From positions 62,001 through 126,000 of the forward strand of contig JAGVSJ010000001.1 of assembly GCA_019720975.1 (NCBI GenBank): DNA of 64,000 nt. The letters run 5' to 3'. Source of the stretch: Candidatus Sysuiplasma superficiale. Lineage in GTDB: Archaea > Thermoplasmatota > Thermoplasmata > Sysuiplasmatales > Sysuiplasmataceae. Every line of letters begins with the position of its first letter. Position 1 is the stretch's first letter. Below the pieces are notes generated by a model that saw only the letters and a list, made by a program, of their open reading frames with translations, was not told the origin of the DNA and did not search any database. Below, piece by piece: positions 34,045-43,137 of the stretch. Position numbers and translations under genes: made by a program.

Positions 34045-36084
34045 ATGGCAGGGACAGCCGATCTGAACAGATTGAGAAAGAAGTTCTTCATTGACGCAGT
34101 TTACGGCTCATTGAAGGGGTTCGATCCAAGGATTGCAGTCAGGAATCCTGTCATGTTTGTCGTATACATCAGCACGGTATTCGTTGCCATGATAACATTC
34201 CTCCCCGGTCTGTTTACAGGCATGATAGGGAAGGGGTACGGTTTCTCCTACTACGTGGCAATCTTCCTCATACTGATTGCAACACTCTGGTTTGCGAATT
34301 TCTCTGAGGCTTTCGCTGACGCTCAGGGCAAGGCAAATGCAGAATCCCTTCGCAGTCTTAAATCTGAGACAACCGCAAGACTGCTTTCTGCAGACGGCAG
34401 AATAGAGGAGGTAAGGACTGAAAAACTGAGGAAGGGAGACATCATACTGTTGCGGGAGGGGGACACAGTACCCATAGACGGTCAGGTGGTTGAAGGGGCC
34501 CTCGTCGTCAATGAATCAATGATGACAGGTGAGTCAGAGCCCCAGGTCAAGGAGACAGGGGGAGACAAGGACTCTGTTCTTGGCGGAACCACTGTTGTCT
34601 CCGGACAAGGGAAGATAAAGGTAAGCAATGATCCTGGAAGTACCTTCCTTGACCAGATGATAAGTCTTGTTGAGGGTGCGAACAGGCAGAAAACACAGAA
34701 TGAAATGGCGCTTTCCCAGCTGCTGGTAGCACTCAGCCTTGTCCTTGTGATAGTCATCGCGACAGTTATACCGGTCGCAGCTTTCTTCAGATTCACCGTC
34801 GACATGGGTGCACTGATAGCCCTCCTGGTCTGTCTTCTGCCGACAACAATTGGAGCCCTTCTGCCTGCAATAAGGATTGCCGGTGTCAACAGGGTGGTGA
34901 AATACAACGTCATAGCGAAGTCCGGAAAGGCTGTGGAAACTTCTGGCGATGTGGACGTCCTTCTCCTTGACAAGACGGGCACGATAACCATTGGCAACAG
35001 GGTCGCAACACGAATAATACCCGCACCCGGAAAGGATGAGGCAACCGTGCTCAGATACGCATATCTCTCGTCTGCAATGGATACGACACCGGAGGGCATG
35101 TCAACAATGAAGCTTGCATATGCAAAGGGCGCGAGAATAGACAAGAGCATTCTTTCCCAGATAAAACCTATCCGCTTCACAGCTGAAACAAGAATGAGCG
35201 GTTCTGACTTAGGCGATGAGCGCATAAGAAAGGGTTCTGCCGACGCAATGGAGAAGAATGGGACAGTCATACCCGAAGATATCAGAAGGGAGATTCACAG
35301 CGCAGCAATGGAGGGCTCAACACCTCTGCTCCTTGCCGTGAACAACGAAGTTCTCGGCCTCATCATCCTTCAGGACCTCATGAAACCGGGAATAGATGCG
35401 AGGATACATGAACTGAAGAATATGGGAATACGGACGATAATGGTTACAGGCGATAACTTCCTGACAGCCCAGACGATAGCAAAGAAGTCAGGTGTCGATG
35501 AGTTCAGGGCGGAAGCCAAACCCCAGGACAAACTCGAAATCATAACAAGGGAGCAGGGAAGAGGACATCTCATTGCCATGACAGGTGACGGTTCGAATGA
35601 CGCACCGGCACTTGCTCAGGCAGATGTCGGACTTGCGATGAATTCGGGAACTGCTGTGGCAAAGGAGGCAGCAAATATGGTTGATCTTGACTCGGACCCC
35701 ACAAAACTCATTGAGATAGTTGCGCTTGGAAAGCAGCTGCTAATAACACGCGGGGCGCTGACAACATTCAGCATTACAAACGATGTTGCGAAATACTTCG
35801 CAATAATACCTGCCATGTTTGCTGCGTACCTTCCCTCACTTGAGGCTGTAAATATACTGGGAATACAATCTCCCCAGATCGCAATACTTTCCACACTCCT
35901 TTTCAATGCGATAGTCATACCAATGCTGATTCCCATAGCCATGAGAGGAGTGAGGTTCGAGGCTACTGGCCCCATAGCACTCCTGAGACGGAATATAATT
36001 CTATACGGAGGGGGCGGCCTGCTTTCTGCATTTGTAGGAATAAAACTCATAGCAATTCTGATGGGGGTAGTCCTTCATGTCTGA
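34045..36084 (+). CDS. kdpB: Potassium-transporting P-type ATPase KdpB
   Basis: A 679-residue P-type ATPase. Actuator-domain MMTGESEPQVK, phosphorylation site LLDKTGTITIGN, MTGDGSNDAPALAQADVG and the membrane helices are all present. ATG 34045 follows the kdpA stop by one base and has GGGGGGATGAC just upstream; a TTG at 34021 in the same frame is less likely. It overlaps kdpC by 8 bases. Confidence 0.98.
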   Translation: MAGTADLNRLRKKFFIDAVYGSLKGFDPRIAVRNPVMFVVYISTVFVAMITFLPGLFTGMIGKGYGFSYYVAIFLILIATLWFANFSEAFADAQGKANAESLRSLKSETTARLLSADGRIEEVRTEKLRKGDIILLREGDTVPIDGQVVEGALVVNESMMTGESEPQVKETGGDKDSVLGGTTVVSGQGKIKVSNDPGSTFLDQMISLVEGANRQKTQNEMALSQLLVALSLVLVIVIATVIPVAAFFRFTVDMGALIALLVCLLPTTIGALLPAIRIAGVNRVVKYNVIAKSGKAVETSGDVDVLLLDKTGTITIGNRVATRIIPAPGKDEATVLRYAYLSSAMDTTPEGMSTMKLAYAKGARIDKSILSQIKPIRFTAETRMSGSDLGDERIRKGSADAMEKNGTVIPEDIRREIHSAAMEGSTPLLLAVNNEVLGLIILQDLMKPGIDARIHELKNMGIRTIMVTGDNFLTAQTIAKKSGVDEFRAEAKPQDKLEIITREQGRGHLIAMTGDGSNDAPALAQADVGLAMNSGTAVAKEAANMVDLDSDPTKLIEIVALGKQLLITRGALTTFSITNDVAKYFAIIPAMFAAYLPSLEAVNILGIQSPQIAILSTLLFNAIVIPMLIPIAMRGVRFEATGPIALLRRNIILYGGGGLLSAFVGIKLIAILMGVVLHV

Positions 36085-36685
36085 TACGAGAAGATCTGGT
36101 GTGCTCAGACCGGTTGTAATGCTGACAGTGCTGATGTTCGTCCTTTGCGGCTTTGCCTATCCTGCATTCGTTGCGGCTGCTGGCAGTGCCCTGGGACTCG
36201 GTTGGCAGGAGAATGGCAGCCTGATAAAGATGAACGGAACTGTAGTGGCGTCTGAACTCATCGGTGAGAAGTTCAGCTCACCGATGTATTTCTGGCCGAG
36301 AGTTTCCGCGGTGAATTACAATTCTTTGAATGGCTCGGGCGGTTCCTCCATAGGCATAGCCACGCTCGAATTCTACAATCAGACTAAAAACTACACCGAA
36401 TATCTTATTCAGACAGGGCACCTCAGCCCGGGTACAAAGGTTCCTGCGAACGGCGTTGAACCTAGTGCTTCCGGCTTTGATCCTGATATCACAGTAGCTT
36501 TTGCGCTGTTCCAGATTCCACGTGTGCACTTCAATACAAACCTGAGCGTATCCCTGCTTCGCTCGCTTGTATCAAAGTACACTGTTCACCCATTCCTTGG
36601 CTTCATAGGAAGCACATATGTGAACGTTGTGCTGCTTGATCTTGCACTTCACAGTATATTGCTGAAGAAGGGGCTGATTCACTGA
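36077..36685 (+). CDS. kdpC: Potassium-transporting ATPase KdpC
   Basis: A 202-residue subunit with one N-terminal membrane helix (VVMLTVLMFVLCGFAYPAFV) and an outside domain containing LIGEKFSSPMYFWPRVSAVNYN, the KdpC consensus for the FxSR/GR segment, and ending in LLDLALHS. It completes the operon kdpF-A-B-C. No kdpDE two-component pair follows; a universal-stress-like protein gene is 67 bases downstream. Confidence 0.95.
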   Translation: MSDTRRSGVLRPVVMLTVLMFVLCGFAYPAFVAAAGSALGLGWQENGSLIKMNGTVVASELIGEKFSSPMYFWPRVSAVNYNSLNGSGGSSIGIATLEFYNQTKNYTEYLIQTGHLSPGTKVPANGVEPSASGFDPDITVAFALFQIPRVHFNTNLSVSLLRSLVSKYTVHPFLGFIGSTYVNVVLLDLALHSILLKKGLIH

Positions 36686-36752
36686 TGGGGTCAGGCAACT
36701 AAACCATACAGGTAAAAATTAAATCATAATTAAATTATATAGATGTAAAGAC

Positions 36753-37583
36753 ATGAATTCGCAGATAGAGCAGAAAAAGGATGACGTCCAGCACCAGCAT
36801 GACAGGCACCGTTTCCAGTACACCAGGGTGCTGATACCCACTGACTCAAAGGAGATCATAGAGCTCATAATACCATTTGCAAAGAAATTTCTTAAGAAGG
36901 AAGGAGAAATAGTCACGCTGAACGTAATTGACTCATCCCATCCGCTTGAGGTCATAGACCAGTGGAAGAAGGGAACAAAGATATCAATTGCCGCAGTGGA
37001 GGCCGGATACAGAAATGAGGTCAAGGTCACCCCCAAGGTTGTGAACCACAGATCTGTGGCAGGTGGAATAACCGAAGAATTGAGGAAGGGTGATTATGAC
37101 CTCCTTCTCTTTGTCATCAATCCGCATTCCGGCAAGAGGAGCTTCAGATTTGGCAGCAAGACAAGAAGCATTGCGAGAACAGCGGATAGGGACATGATGA
37201 TGATAAGCCATCTCACTCTCCTCATGGACAGTAGACCTGAGGGGACAATCTTCGCTGTTACTGGAGATGACAGTGACAGGAAGAGGATAAGAGCCATTGC
37301 AGCGCTCCTTTCAGAGGAGATGGGGGATGCTCCTGTCACCGAATTCAATCTCAGCACAGAAAGGACGCGCACTGCGGAAGGCGGCAGCGAATCGCGTAGC
37401 AGCCGAAAGAAGGAGACAACTGCCGACAGGATACTCAGGCTGCTTTCTGAGAGCAGATCGTCGGCACTTGTCATATCGACTGCGATTTCTTCGAGAGTAC
37501 CTTTCTACAGAAACGCACTGTTCGAGAAACTTATCAAGGAATCCCCTTCGCCTATAATAATATTCAAAGGAAAGAGGAGATAG
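36753..37583 (+). CDS. Tandem universal-stress-like (UspA-fold) protein next to kdp
   Basis: A 276-residue protein with two UspA-like halves. The first (about 22-150) has YTRVLIPTDSKEIIELIIPFA and DYDLLLFVINPHSGKR. The second (about 160-275) has GTIFAVTGDDSDRKRIRAI and ends in SPSPIIIFKGKRR. USP domains also occur in KdpD, where they help sense the signal. Here, with no KdpD, this protein could couple the pump to stress or nucleotide state, which is inference. TATA-like TCATAATTAAA (about 36724-36734) would give a leaderless message at ATG 36753. Confidence 0.7.
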   Translation: MNSQIEQKKDDVQHQHDRHRFQYTRVLIPTDSKEIIELIIPFAKKFLKKEGEIVTLNVIDSSHPLEVIDQWKKGTKISIAAVEAGYRNEVKVTPKVVNHRSVAGGITEELRKGDYDLLLFVINPHSGKRSFRFGSKTRSIARTADRDMMMISHLTLLMDSRPEGTIFAVTGDDSDRKRIRAIAALLSEEMGDAPVTEFNLSTERTRTAEGGSESRSSRKKETTADRILRLLSESRSSALVISTAISSRVPFYRNALFEKLIKESPSPIIIFKGKRR

Positions 37584-38228
37584 CAGGGGGTCGCTGCATT
37601 GTCCTCCTGCGCGCACCGATACTCACCTCCCCCCTCCACTTCGAGTATCTGCTCCAACGCTTTGCTGTTCGTCTGTCACCCCCTTTTTCATCGAGAGAGA
37701 CTCGTGCGCACTTCTTTGGTAAAGCCGTTCATCAGCATGGAAGGACAATGTTCTTGAATGCAGCCTTTCACCGTTCCACGAAGCAGCGGTGTGCAAATTG
37801 TAACCGGGTGTTGCACTGTGGCCTGGACAGGTAATGAATGCTTCCTGTATCTAGCCAGCAAATTAGCGGACAAGAGTGTCTTTACAGCCGGTTACGTTTC
37901 CGTTCCCAGAATTCCTGTGAACAGAACAAACTGCGCTCCACACGGTCCCTGGCAGTGAATTTGATCATGCAGACAGAATCAGGCATTTTCACAGGAAACA
38001 GCATTGGAACGCACTGCCCATTAGCCTCATTTTCCGGGAGTTCGCCATCTCCTGCGAAACGGGTATCGGAGCGGATTCCAGAAATGCAGGAAAGGCCACA
38101 TATTCGGAAACGATTTCACATCGCGGCAAGTTCTTCGCGAATTGAAAAGCGTGTCGCTTGCAATCATCGGGCCGGTCTGCAATAGAACACTAATTTATTT
38201 GTCCATATTCCTGAGGAGGATATCTGAA
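37584..38228 (+). other. Gene-poor stretch, no supported gene
   Basis: About 645 bases without a convincing coding frame on either strand. The short frames present have no recognisable motifs and no ribosome site, and the composition is mixed. The pseudogene that follows suggests this is a decaying accessory segment. Confidence 0.5.
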
Positions 38229-38345
38229 ATGTGTAAGGAATCGAACCCGGGTACGGTGAACAGAGACAGCTGGCTAAGAGCAGTGGCCAACGCGGAAGTG
38301 CAATATAGGCTGATAAGGTTGGAGTGGACATGGAAGAGGGAGTGA
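38229..38345 (+). CDS. Small ORF with strong ribosome binding site
   Basis: A 38-codon ORF (ATG 38229, TGA 38345) preceded nine bases upstream by GAGGAGGA, one of the best Shine-Dalgarno sequences in the window. The product is hydrophilic with a Trp-containing basic end (RLIRLEWTWKRE). No family is recognised. It sits in front of the cytidine deaminase remnant and could be a relic of the same locus. Confidence 0.35.
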   Translation: MCKESNPGTVNRDSWLRAVANAEVQYRLIRLEWTWKRE

Positions 38346-38379
38346 TGGCCATCTGAAGCTTCTGTCAAAGGCAAGGTAA

Positions 38380-38700
38380 GTGATTGGAAAGAGATATGAC
38401 AGCAGGGGGCACCAAATGGGCGTGCACTTATCACGGGAGGGGCAGATTGTATATGCAGGGGCGCATGTGGATACGTCTGCTGACAGAATTGCACTTTGCG
38501 CAGAAACCGTTGCCATAAGCGGAGTGGACAATGACGACGTGCCTCTCTTCCACCGTCTCATAGGAAAGATTCAGTGTTGCTGTCAGCGCTGCAATGTGGG
38601 AGATGTCTTTTCTGTTCGAAAATCTGGAAAGGTCTATGGAGAACCCTATTATTGATGAACCATCCCTCAGTTCGAAGCTGCGCACATCCGGGAATGCAGA
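38380..38700 (+). pseudogene. Cytidine deaminase remnant with frameshifts
   Basis: From GTG 38380 the frame reads RYDSRGHQMGVHL, then GAHVDTSADRIALCAETVAIS, matching the N-terminal half of cytidine deaminases, including the zinc cysteine and catalytic glutamate of the CAE motif (Cys codon 38497). The partner motif CGxC is found as CGRC (codons at 38595 and 38604) but in another frame. The spacing is 98 and 107 bases, one short of the 33 and 36 codons that separate these ligands in tetrameric CDA. A one-base deletion therefore explains the break. A stop at 38377 also cuts off the N terminus. The gene is probably dead unless the sequence is wrong. Confidence 0.6.
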
Positions 38701-38864
38701 TGACGGATGCGTCCTTGAGGCAGAAGGTGGGTACGATGCCTGCACACCAATGATCGGCCTGACGTTACTGGAGCAGGCTGTACCGACATTGCCGGCGCCC
38801 TGAATGATGATACATATGAAAGATAAATGAAAAGTAAATTCTTAGAAAAGGAAAACTGCGCATT

Positions 38865-40409
38865 CTATGGATAAATGCGTGATCCTGCGACGAATGTCAT
38901 CAGGACTCTGCTGTTCTGGATGAGATTGTCAACGGACTTTTCCTCCATAATAACGAAATCAGCATAACTGCCCTCCTCGAGCGTTCCCAGCCTGCCTTCC
39001 TCATTGGTTGACTTTCCAGCCCACGTCGTGTACATTTTCAGCGCTTCCTCAGGCGACAGCCGTTCTGATGGCGCGAGATCCGCCATGGGTGAAGCTGCAT
39101 GCCTTCCCCTGTCAACTGCCGCGAGTATACCGGTCCACGGATCCAGCGGTTCAACGGGAGAGTCGCTGGATCCTGCAGGCTCCATTCCCTTCCGCAGGAA
39201 GGTCCGGAAAAGGTAGCACTGTTCTGCTCTGCTTCCCAGCCTCCTTTGAAGCCACCAGTCGCCGACAAGAAAGTGCGGCTGCACAACAAGATGCGGCCTG
39301 AAGGCTGATAGCGCTTCAACAACAGCGGGTGGCGTGAGTGCGACATGCTCAATTCTCAGGAGGTGAGAGGGAATACCGGAGAGCGATGCCGCGTTGAGAG
39401 TGTTAATTATTGCTCTGTCCCCTATGGCATGCACCGCAACAATCTTTCCGGCCGATACAGCGGCTGACATGGCTGCACTCATCTCCTCAACGCCAGCCAG
39501 CTGAAGACCTGCTGTCCCGCTGTCAGCATAGGGTTCCGAAAGCAGAGCAGTTCTGCCGCCGAAGCTGCCATCGGCAAATATTTTGACACCAGAAACTCGG
39601 AAAAAATCGTTCTCCACAGCAGGAGGCACCTTGAGATAATCCATGAAAGTGTCATGCGAAAGAAACATCCTGATTCTGCACGGAATCCTGCCGGAGGAGA
39701 CCATTTCCCTGCACTTTCTGAATTCAAGATCGTCTGCATCAAGAGGCATGAGGGTTGTGATTCCCTTTGACGCGGCGTATCGTGCTGCCATCTCAACAGC
39801 CTGCTCGGCAATGCCGGATATGAGCTGCTTCCTGTAATCCAGAATGTGGTCAATTGCCCTGTCGTACAGTATGCCGTTAGGCCTCCCGGAGCTGTCGCGA
39901 CCTATGATGCCTCCGCTTACTTCACCTGCCCGTTCGATTCCTGTCCTCTCCATCACAAACGAATTCACTGAAACAACATGGTGGCAGAAGCGGAACAGCA
40001 TCACAGGTCTGTCTGTTGATATTTTGTCGAGATCCTCCCTGTCGGGCAGTCTCCTTTCCTCGAAATTCTCTTCATCCCATCCTCCTGATATCAGAAAGGG
40101 GAGATCACTGCATCTCTCTTTCAATGATTTCACTAAAGCTGCAATGCTTCTGTAGTCACGGAGGCTGCCCATTAACATTTCTGTACCTGTTTCCAGCAGA
40201 TGCATGTGCGAATCAATAAGTCCGGGGAGGACAACATTTCCGCCGGCATCAATCTTCTCACAAGCAATGCCCTCTGCAGCTGAGAGAATCTCTTCCTCAT
40301 CCCCTATTGCCATCACCCTTCCCTCGGAGATCAGCATCGCCCCGGCGTGCCCCCTTCCCGTAAATATGTTCGCGTTATGCACCACGATTGCTTTTACATT
40401 GCTTCCCAT
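38865..40409 (-). CDS. Amidohydrolase family protein (YtcJ-like)
   Basis: A metal-dependent amidohydrolase of about 514 residues. The first metal motif is GLIDSHMHLLETG, a lysine/glycine-rich VSGVKIFADGSFGGRTALL follows, then VAVHAIGDRAI and SSDSPVEPLDPW with the final aspartate, as in the amidohydrolase-3 subgroup (N-substituted formamide deformylase and YtcJ relatives). The substrate is not predictable. ATG 40409 is preferred over GTG 40418. It is 28 bases from purM, transcribed in the same direction. Confidence 0.88.
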   Translation of the reverse strand: MGSNVKAIVVHNANIFTGRGHAGAMLISEGRVMAIGDEEEILSAAEGIACEKIDAGGNVVLPGLIDSHMHLLETGTEMLMGSLRDYRSIAALVKSLKERCSDLPFLISGGWDEENFEERRLPDREDLDKISTDRPVMLFRFCHHVVSVNSFVMERTGIERAGEVSGGIIGRDSSGRPNGILYDRAIDHILDYRKQLISGIAEQAVEMAARYAASKGITTLMPLDADDLEFRKCREMVSSGRIPCRIRMFLSHDTFMDYLKVPPAVENDFFRVSGVKIFADGSFGGRTALLSEPYADSGTAGLQLAGVEEMSAAMSAAVSAGKIVAVHAIGDRAIINTLNAASLSGIPSHLLRIEHVALTPPAVVEALSAFRPHLVVQPHFLVGDWWLQRRLGSRAEQCYLFRTFLRKGMEPAGSSDSPVEPLDPWTGILAAVDRGRHAASPMADLAPSERLSPEEALKMYTTWAGKSTNEEGRLGTLEEGSYADFVIMEEKSVDNLIQNSRVLMTFVAGSRIYP

Positions 40410-40445
40410 GAGCACCACCGGCCGATACAGAATCGCCGTCGTAAA

Positions 40446-41474
40446 TCAGTACGAGTCATAATGGACGCCAAATTCACCCAGAGTTACACCATGCCCCTCT
40501 TCTACCGAGCCAATGACTGACGGTTTCAGACCATCTGTCCTGAGGGACTGAATTACCCGGTCAGCAGACCTCTGCCTGCAGACGACTACGAAGCCAACAC
40601 CCATATTGAAAGTCTGGAACATCTCCTGATACCCAATGTTTCCGGCATCCCGTATGAGGTCAAAGATGGCAGGTATGCGGGGAAAACTGCCTATATTGAA
40701 AAGGACGCCACTTTTGAGTCTCAGTATGTTTCTCATGCCACCGCCTGTGATGTTTGCAAGGCCCGTCACTCCGCCTGAGGCGATGCATCGCAGTATCTCC
40801 CTTACATATATGCGTGTTGGAGTCATGAGCACATCACCGAGCCTTCTACCGCCTGTAATCTTCTCATCAAGGGTAAGCCCCTTTTCCCTCAAAAGTTTCC
40901 TTACAAGCGTGAAGCCGTTGGAATGAAGACCGGAGCTCGGCAGCCCAATGATTGTGTCCCCTTTCCGTATACTCCTGCCGGTGACAATGCGTCGCCTGTC
41001 CACCATCCCAAGACAGCTTGCGGAAAGGTCGATGTCATTCAGCATCTCTGTCAGAACGGCAACCTCTCCGCCGACTATTGAAGCGTTTGCCATTCTGGCA
41101 CCTTTGTTCAGTCCTCTGCCGATATCGCTGGCGATATCCTGCTCCAGCCGCGGAAGGGCGACGTAGTCGACAAGGGCGATCGGTTCGGCCCCTATGCATA
41201 TTGTGTCGTTGACATTCATGGCAACACAGTCGATTCCGACTGTATCCCATTTTCGCATCTGTCTTGCGATAAGTAGTTTTGAACCGACACCGTCAGTTGA
41301 GAGAGTCAGAAGCTTGCTGCCGAAGTTAATGGCGGAAGTGAAATGACCCACGCCTATTGCAGGTGCATAGCTCTTTCTGCTGAATTTCAGCTGCCTTACA
41401 AGTGAACGTATGAACTCTCCTTTCAGATCTATGTCAACACCGGAGGAAGCGTAAGTTGTTTCCGCAGAATGCAT
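40446..41474 (-). CDS. purM: Phosphoribosylformylglycinamidine cyclo-ligase (AIR synthase)
   Basis: A purine-biosynthesis enzyme of about 342 residues closing FGAM to AIR with ATP. It has TYASSGVDIDLKGEF at the start, TLSTDGVGSKLLIA, DCVAMNVNDTICIGAEP, LPSSGLHSNGFTLVR, and VMTPTRIYVREI followed by GLANITGGGMRNI. ATG 41474 gives a terminus like other PurM proteins; the frame opens further up at TTG 41498. No other pur gene lies in the window. Confidence 0.95.
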   Translation of the reverse strand: MHSAETTYASSGVDIDLKGEFIRSLVRQLKFSRKSYAPAIGVGHFTSAINFGSKLLTLSTDGVGSKLLIARQMRKWDTVGIDCVAMNVNDTICIGAEPIALVDYVALPRLEQDIASDIGRGLNKGARMANASIVGGEVAVLTEMLNDIDLSASCLGMVDRRRIVTGRSIRKGDTIIGLPSSGLHSNGFTLVRKLLREKGLTLDEKITGGRRLGDVLMTPTRIYVREILRCIASGGVTGLANITGGGMRNILRLKSGVLFNIGSFPRIPAIFDLIRDAGNIGYQEMFQTFNMGVGFVVVCRQRSADRVIQSLRTDGLKPSVIGSVEEGHGVTLGEFGVHYDSY

Positions 41475-41579
41475 GCAACGGTCATTTGGCGTTAACAATA
41501 AAGACTTTGCCAGTTTGTTTAATTATGTCTTCCACAATGCGAAGGTCCGAAAATACAGGAGACAGCTGGTGACCGAAGA

Positions 41580-42182
41580 ATGGGCAGAAGGTGGATGAAG
41601 GAAAGGAAAAGGGACACCTACTACCTCAGGGCGAAGAGGGAGGATTACAGGAGCAGAGCAGCCTATAAGCTCCTCCAGCTCCAGGATAAATTCCACTTTA
41701 TGTTCGAAGGTATGAGATGTGTTGATCTGGGGGCTGCACCGGGAGGCTGGCTACAGGTGGAGCTTGAAATAGCCGGCCAAAAGGGCAGGGTCATAGGTGT
41801 CGATGTTACGACAATCAGGGATCTTGATGGAGCAATACTGGTGAAGGGAGATGTGACCGATAGCCGGACAATTGATGCAATCAGGCAGGAACTCAATGGA
41901 AACGCAGACGTTGTCCTCTCTGACATGGCCCCGAATATCAGCGGAAATTACGATCTGGACCATGAGAGGTCAGCTGATCTCGTTCTCACTGCATTCAGTG
42001 TTGCGGGACAGCTGCTTGAGCAGGGTGGTCATTTTGTAGCCAAGCTGTTCGAGGGGAGGCGATCCCGTGAAATAAGGGAAGCAGTTTCAGGGAGCTTCAG
42101 GAATGTCAGCGTATCAAAGCCCGCTGCCAGCAGGAAGCAGAGTTCCGAGACATACATCATAGGCATGGACTTCAGGGGGTGA
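41580..42182 (+). CDS. rlmE: Ribosomal RNA 2'-O-methyltransferase RlmE/FtsJ
   Basis: A 200-residue FtsJ-type methyltransferase. SAM motif I is CVDLGAAPGGWLQV, the KDKE tetrad is visible in AAYKLLQ, DMAPN, VAKLFEG and SSETYIIG. It should methylate the ribose of a uridine in the 23S A-loop. The ATG follows GGTGAC. It is divergent from purM across a spacer with the self-overlapping TATA-like TTTAATTAT. Confidence 0.93.
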   Translation: MGRRWMKERKRDTYYLRAKREDYRSRAAYKLLQLQDKFHFMFEGMRCVDLGAAPGGWLQVELEIAGQKGRVIGVDVTTIRDLDGAILVKGDVTDSRTIDAIRQELNGNADVVLSDMAPNISGNYDLDHERSADLVLTAFSVAGQLLEQGGHFVAKLFEGRRSREIREAVSGSFRNVSVSKPAASRKQSSETYIIGMDFRG

Positions 42183-42274
42183 TCCACCATCCCAATTTCC
42201 CCCTACCCATCGGATGCAGATTGGGATTCCAGGTGCACTGGACGCGATGCAGCGCAGACATACAGACGGATGAA

Positions 42275-42748
42275 TCAGCGGATCTTCTCCAGTTCCCTCT
42301 TTATCTCTTCAATGTTGGGAAGCTTTGATGCATCCTCGGTGACCCACCTGTATCTCAGTTTCCCTTCCCTGTCAACTATGAATACAGAGCGTTTAGATGC
42401 GCCCTTCAGGCCTAGAAAGTCCTCATAATATACATTGTAGAGGCGGGCCACCTGGTGGTCGTAGTCGCTGAGCAGGTCAAAGTTCAGATTGTTTGCCTTC
42501 TTAAAGGCTTCATGCGTGAAGTGACTGTCCCCGCTTATCCCGACGACCCTCGCATCAAGCTTTTCGAACTCCTTCATGCCGTCTCTCAGGGTACACCATT
42601 CATTCGTGCACACGGAGCTGAAATCACCCGGATAAAATGCAAGAACAACCTTTCCGTTTCTGGTCAATTCGCTCAGCGACACCTTCCTGTCCTTGCTGAC
42701 AGGTAAAGTGAAATCAGGCACCTTTTCTCCGATCCTCAGTTCTGCCAT
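42275..42748 (-). CDS. Peroxiredoxin (AhpC/TSA, BCP-like)
   Basis: A 157-residue thiol peroxidase. The peroxidatic cysteine is in FYPGDFSSVCTNEWCTLRD, with a second cysteine five residues later; the start GEKVPDFTLPVSKDRKVSL and the C-terminal RYRWVTEDASKLP fit the alkyl hydroperoxide reductase/BCP group. It removes hydrogen peroxide or organic peroxides using thioredoxin-like reductants. It lies 77 bases downstream of a zinc protein and heme-oxygenase-fold pair, in the same direction. Confidence 0.95.
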   Translation of the reverse strand: MAELRIGEKVPDFTLPVSKDRKVSLSELTRNGKVVLAFYPGDFSSVCTNEWCTLRDGMKEFEKLDARVVGISGDSHFTHEAFKKANNLNFDLLSDYDHQVARLYNVYYEDFLGLKGASKRSVFIVDREGKLRYRWVTEDASKLPNIEEIKRELEKIR

Positions 42749-42825
42749 TTTTACACCTTTGTTTTATCATAGTAACGACCTGTTTATATCTTATGTCGTC
42801 CGGTGAGCTATCCGTAATGGAGGGT

Positions 42826-43137
42826 TCACAGGCTATGGAAGTCGTGGATTCTACCGTCATCCTTGAATTTTACGTAAAAACGGAAGTCACCGCCTCTGAA
42901 GGTTGCAAGACATCTCCTGCCGGTGGTGTTGCTGCCGTTGATCTCGATCCTGTCAATTGTCGGCCATCCTGTCCTCTTCTTCACCTCATCCACCATATTT
43001 CTGAATGCAAAGGCACATGTGCTGCAGCAGAACCTCCTGTTCTCATTCTCCACCACACTCCAGTATTCGCCCCATGTCGCATCACACAGTGAACACCCAC
43101 GCTTGTTGTTAGTTTCCAAACTGTTCCCCCCTTTCAA
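42826..43137 (-). CDS. Small zinc-binding protein, Ta0938-like
   Basis: A 103-residue protein with two cysteine pairs, GCSLCDATWGEYW and RFCCSTCAFAFRNMV, followed by RTGWPTIDRIEING and a beta-rich C terminus. As I recall, this pattern matches the Thermoplasma Ta0938 zinc protein family, of unknown function, known mainly from Thermoplasmata; the match needs a database check. The start overlaps the end of the upstream gene by 29 bases, so the two are probably cotranslated. An alternative is a generic zinc-ribbon subunit of an oxidoreductase. Confidence 0.6.
   Translation of the reverse strand: MKGGNSLETNNKRGCSLCDATWGEYWSVVENENRRFCCSTCAFAFRNMVDEVKKRTGWPTIDRIEINGSNTTGRRCLATFRGGDFRFYVKFKDDGRIHDFHSL

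Noticed and set aside
34482..35270. 262-codon minus-strand frame within kdpB
   Set aside because: It is antisense to the conserved P-type ATPase core and has no protein-like motifs.
37758..38185. Overlapping plus-strand frames of 66 and 115 codons in the gene-poor stretch
   Set aside because: No ribosome site, atypical residue content (Ser/Arg/Cys-rich) and no recognisable segment.
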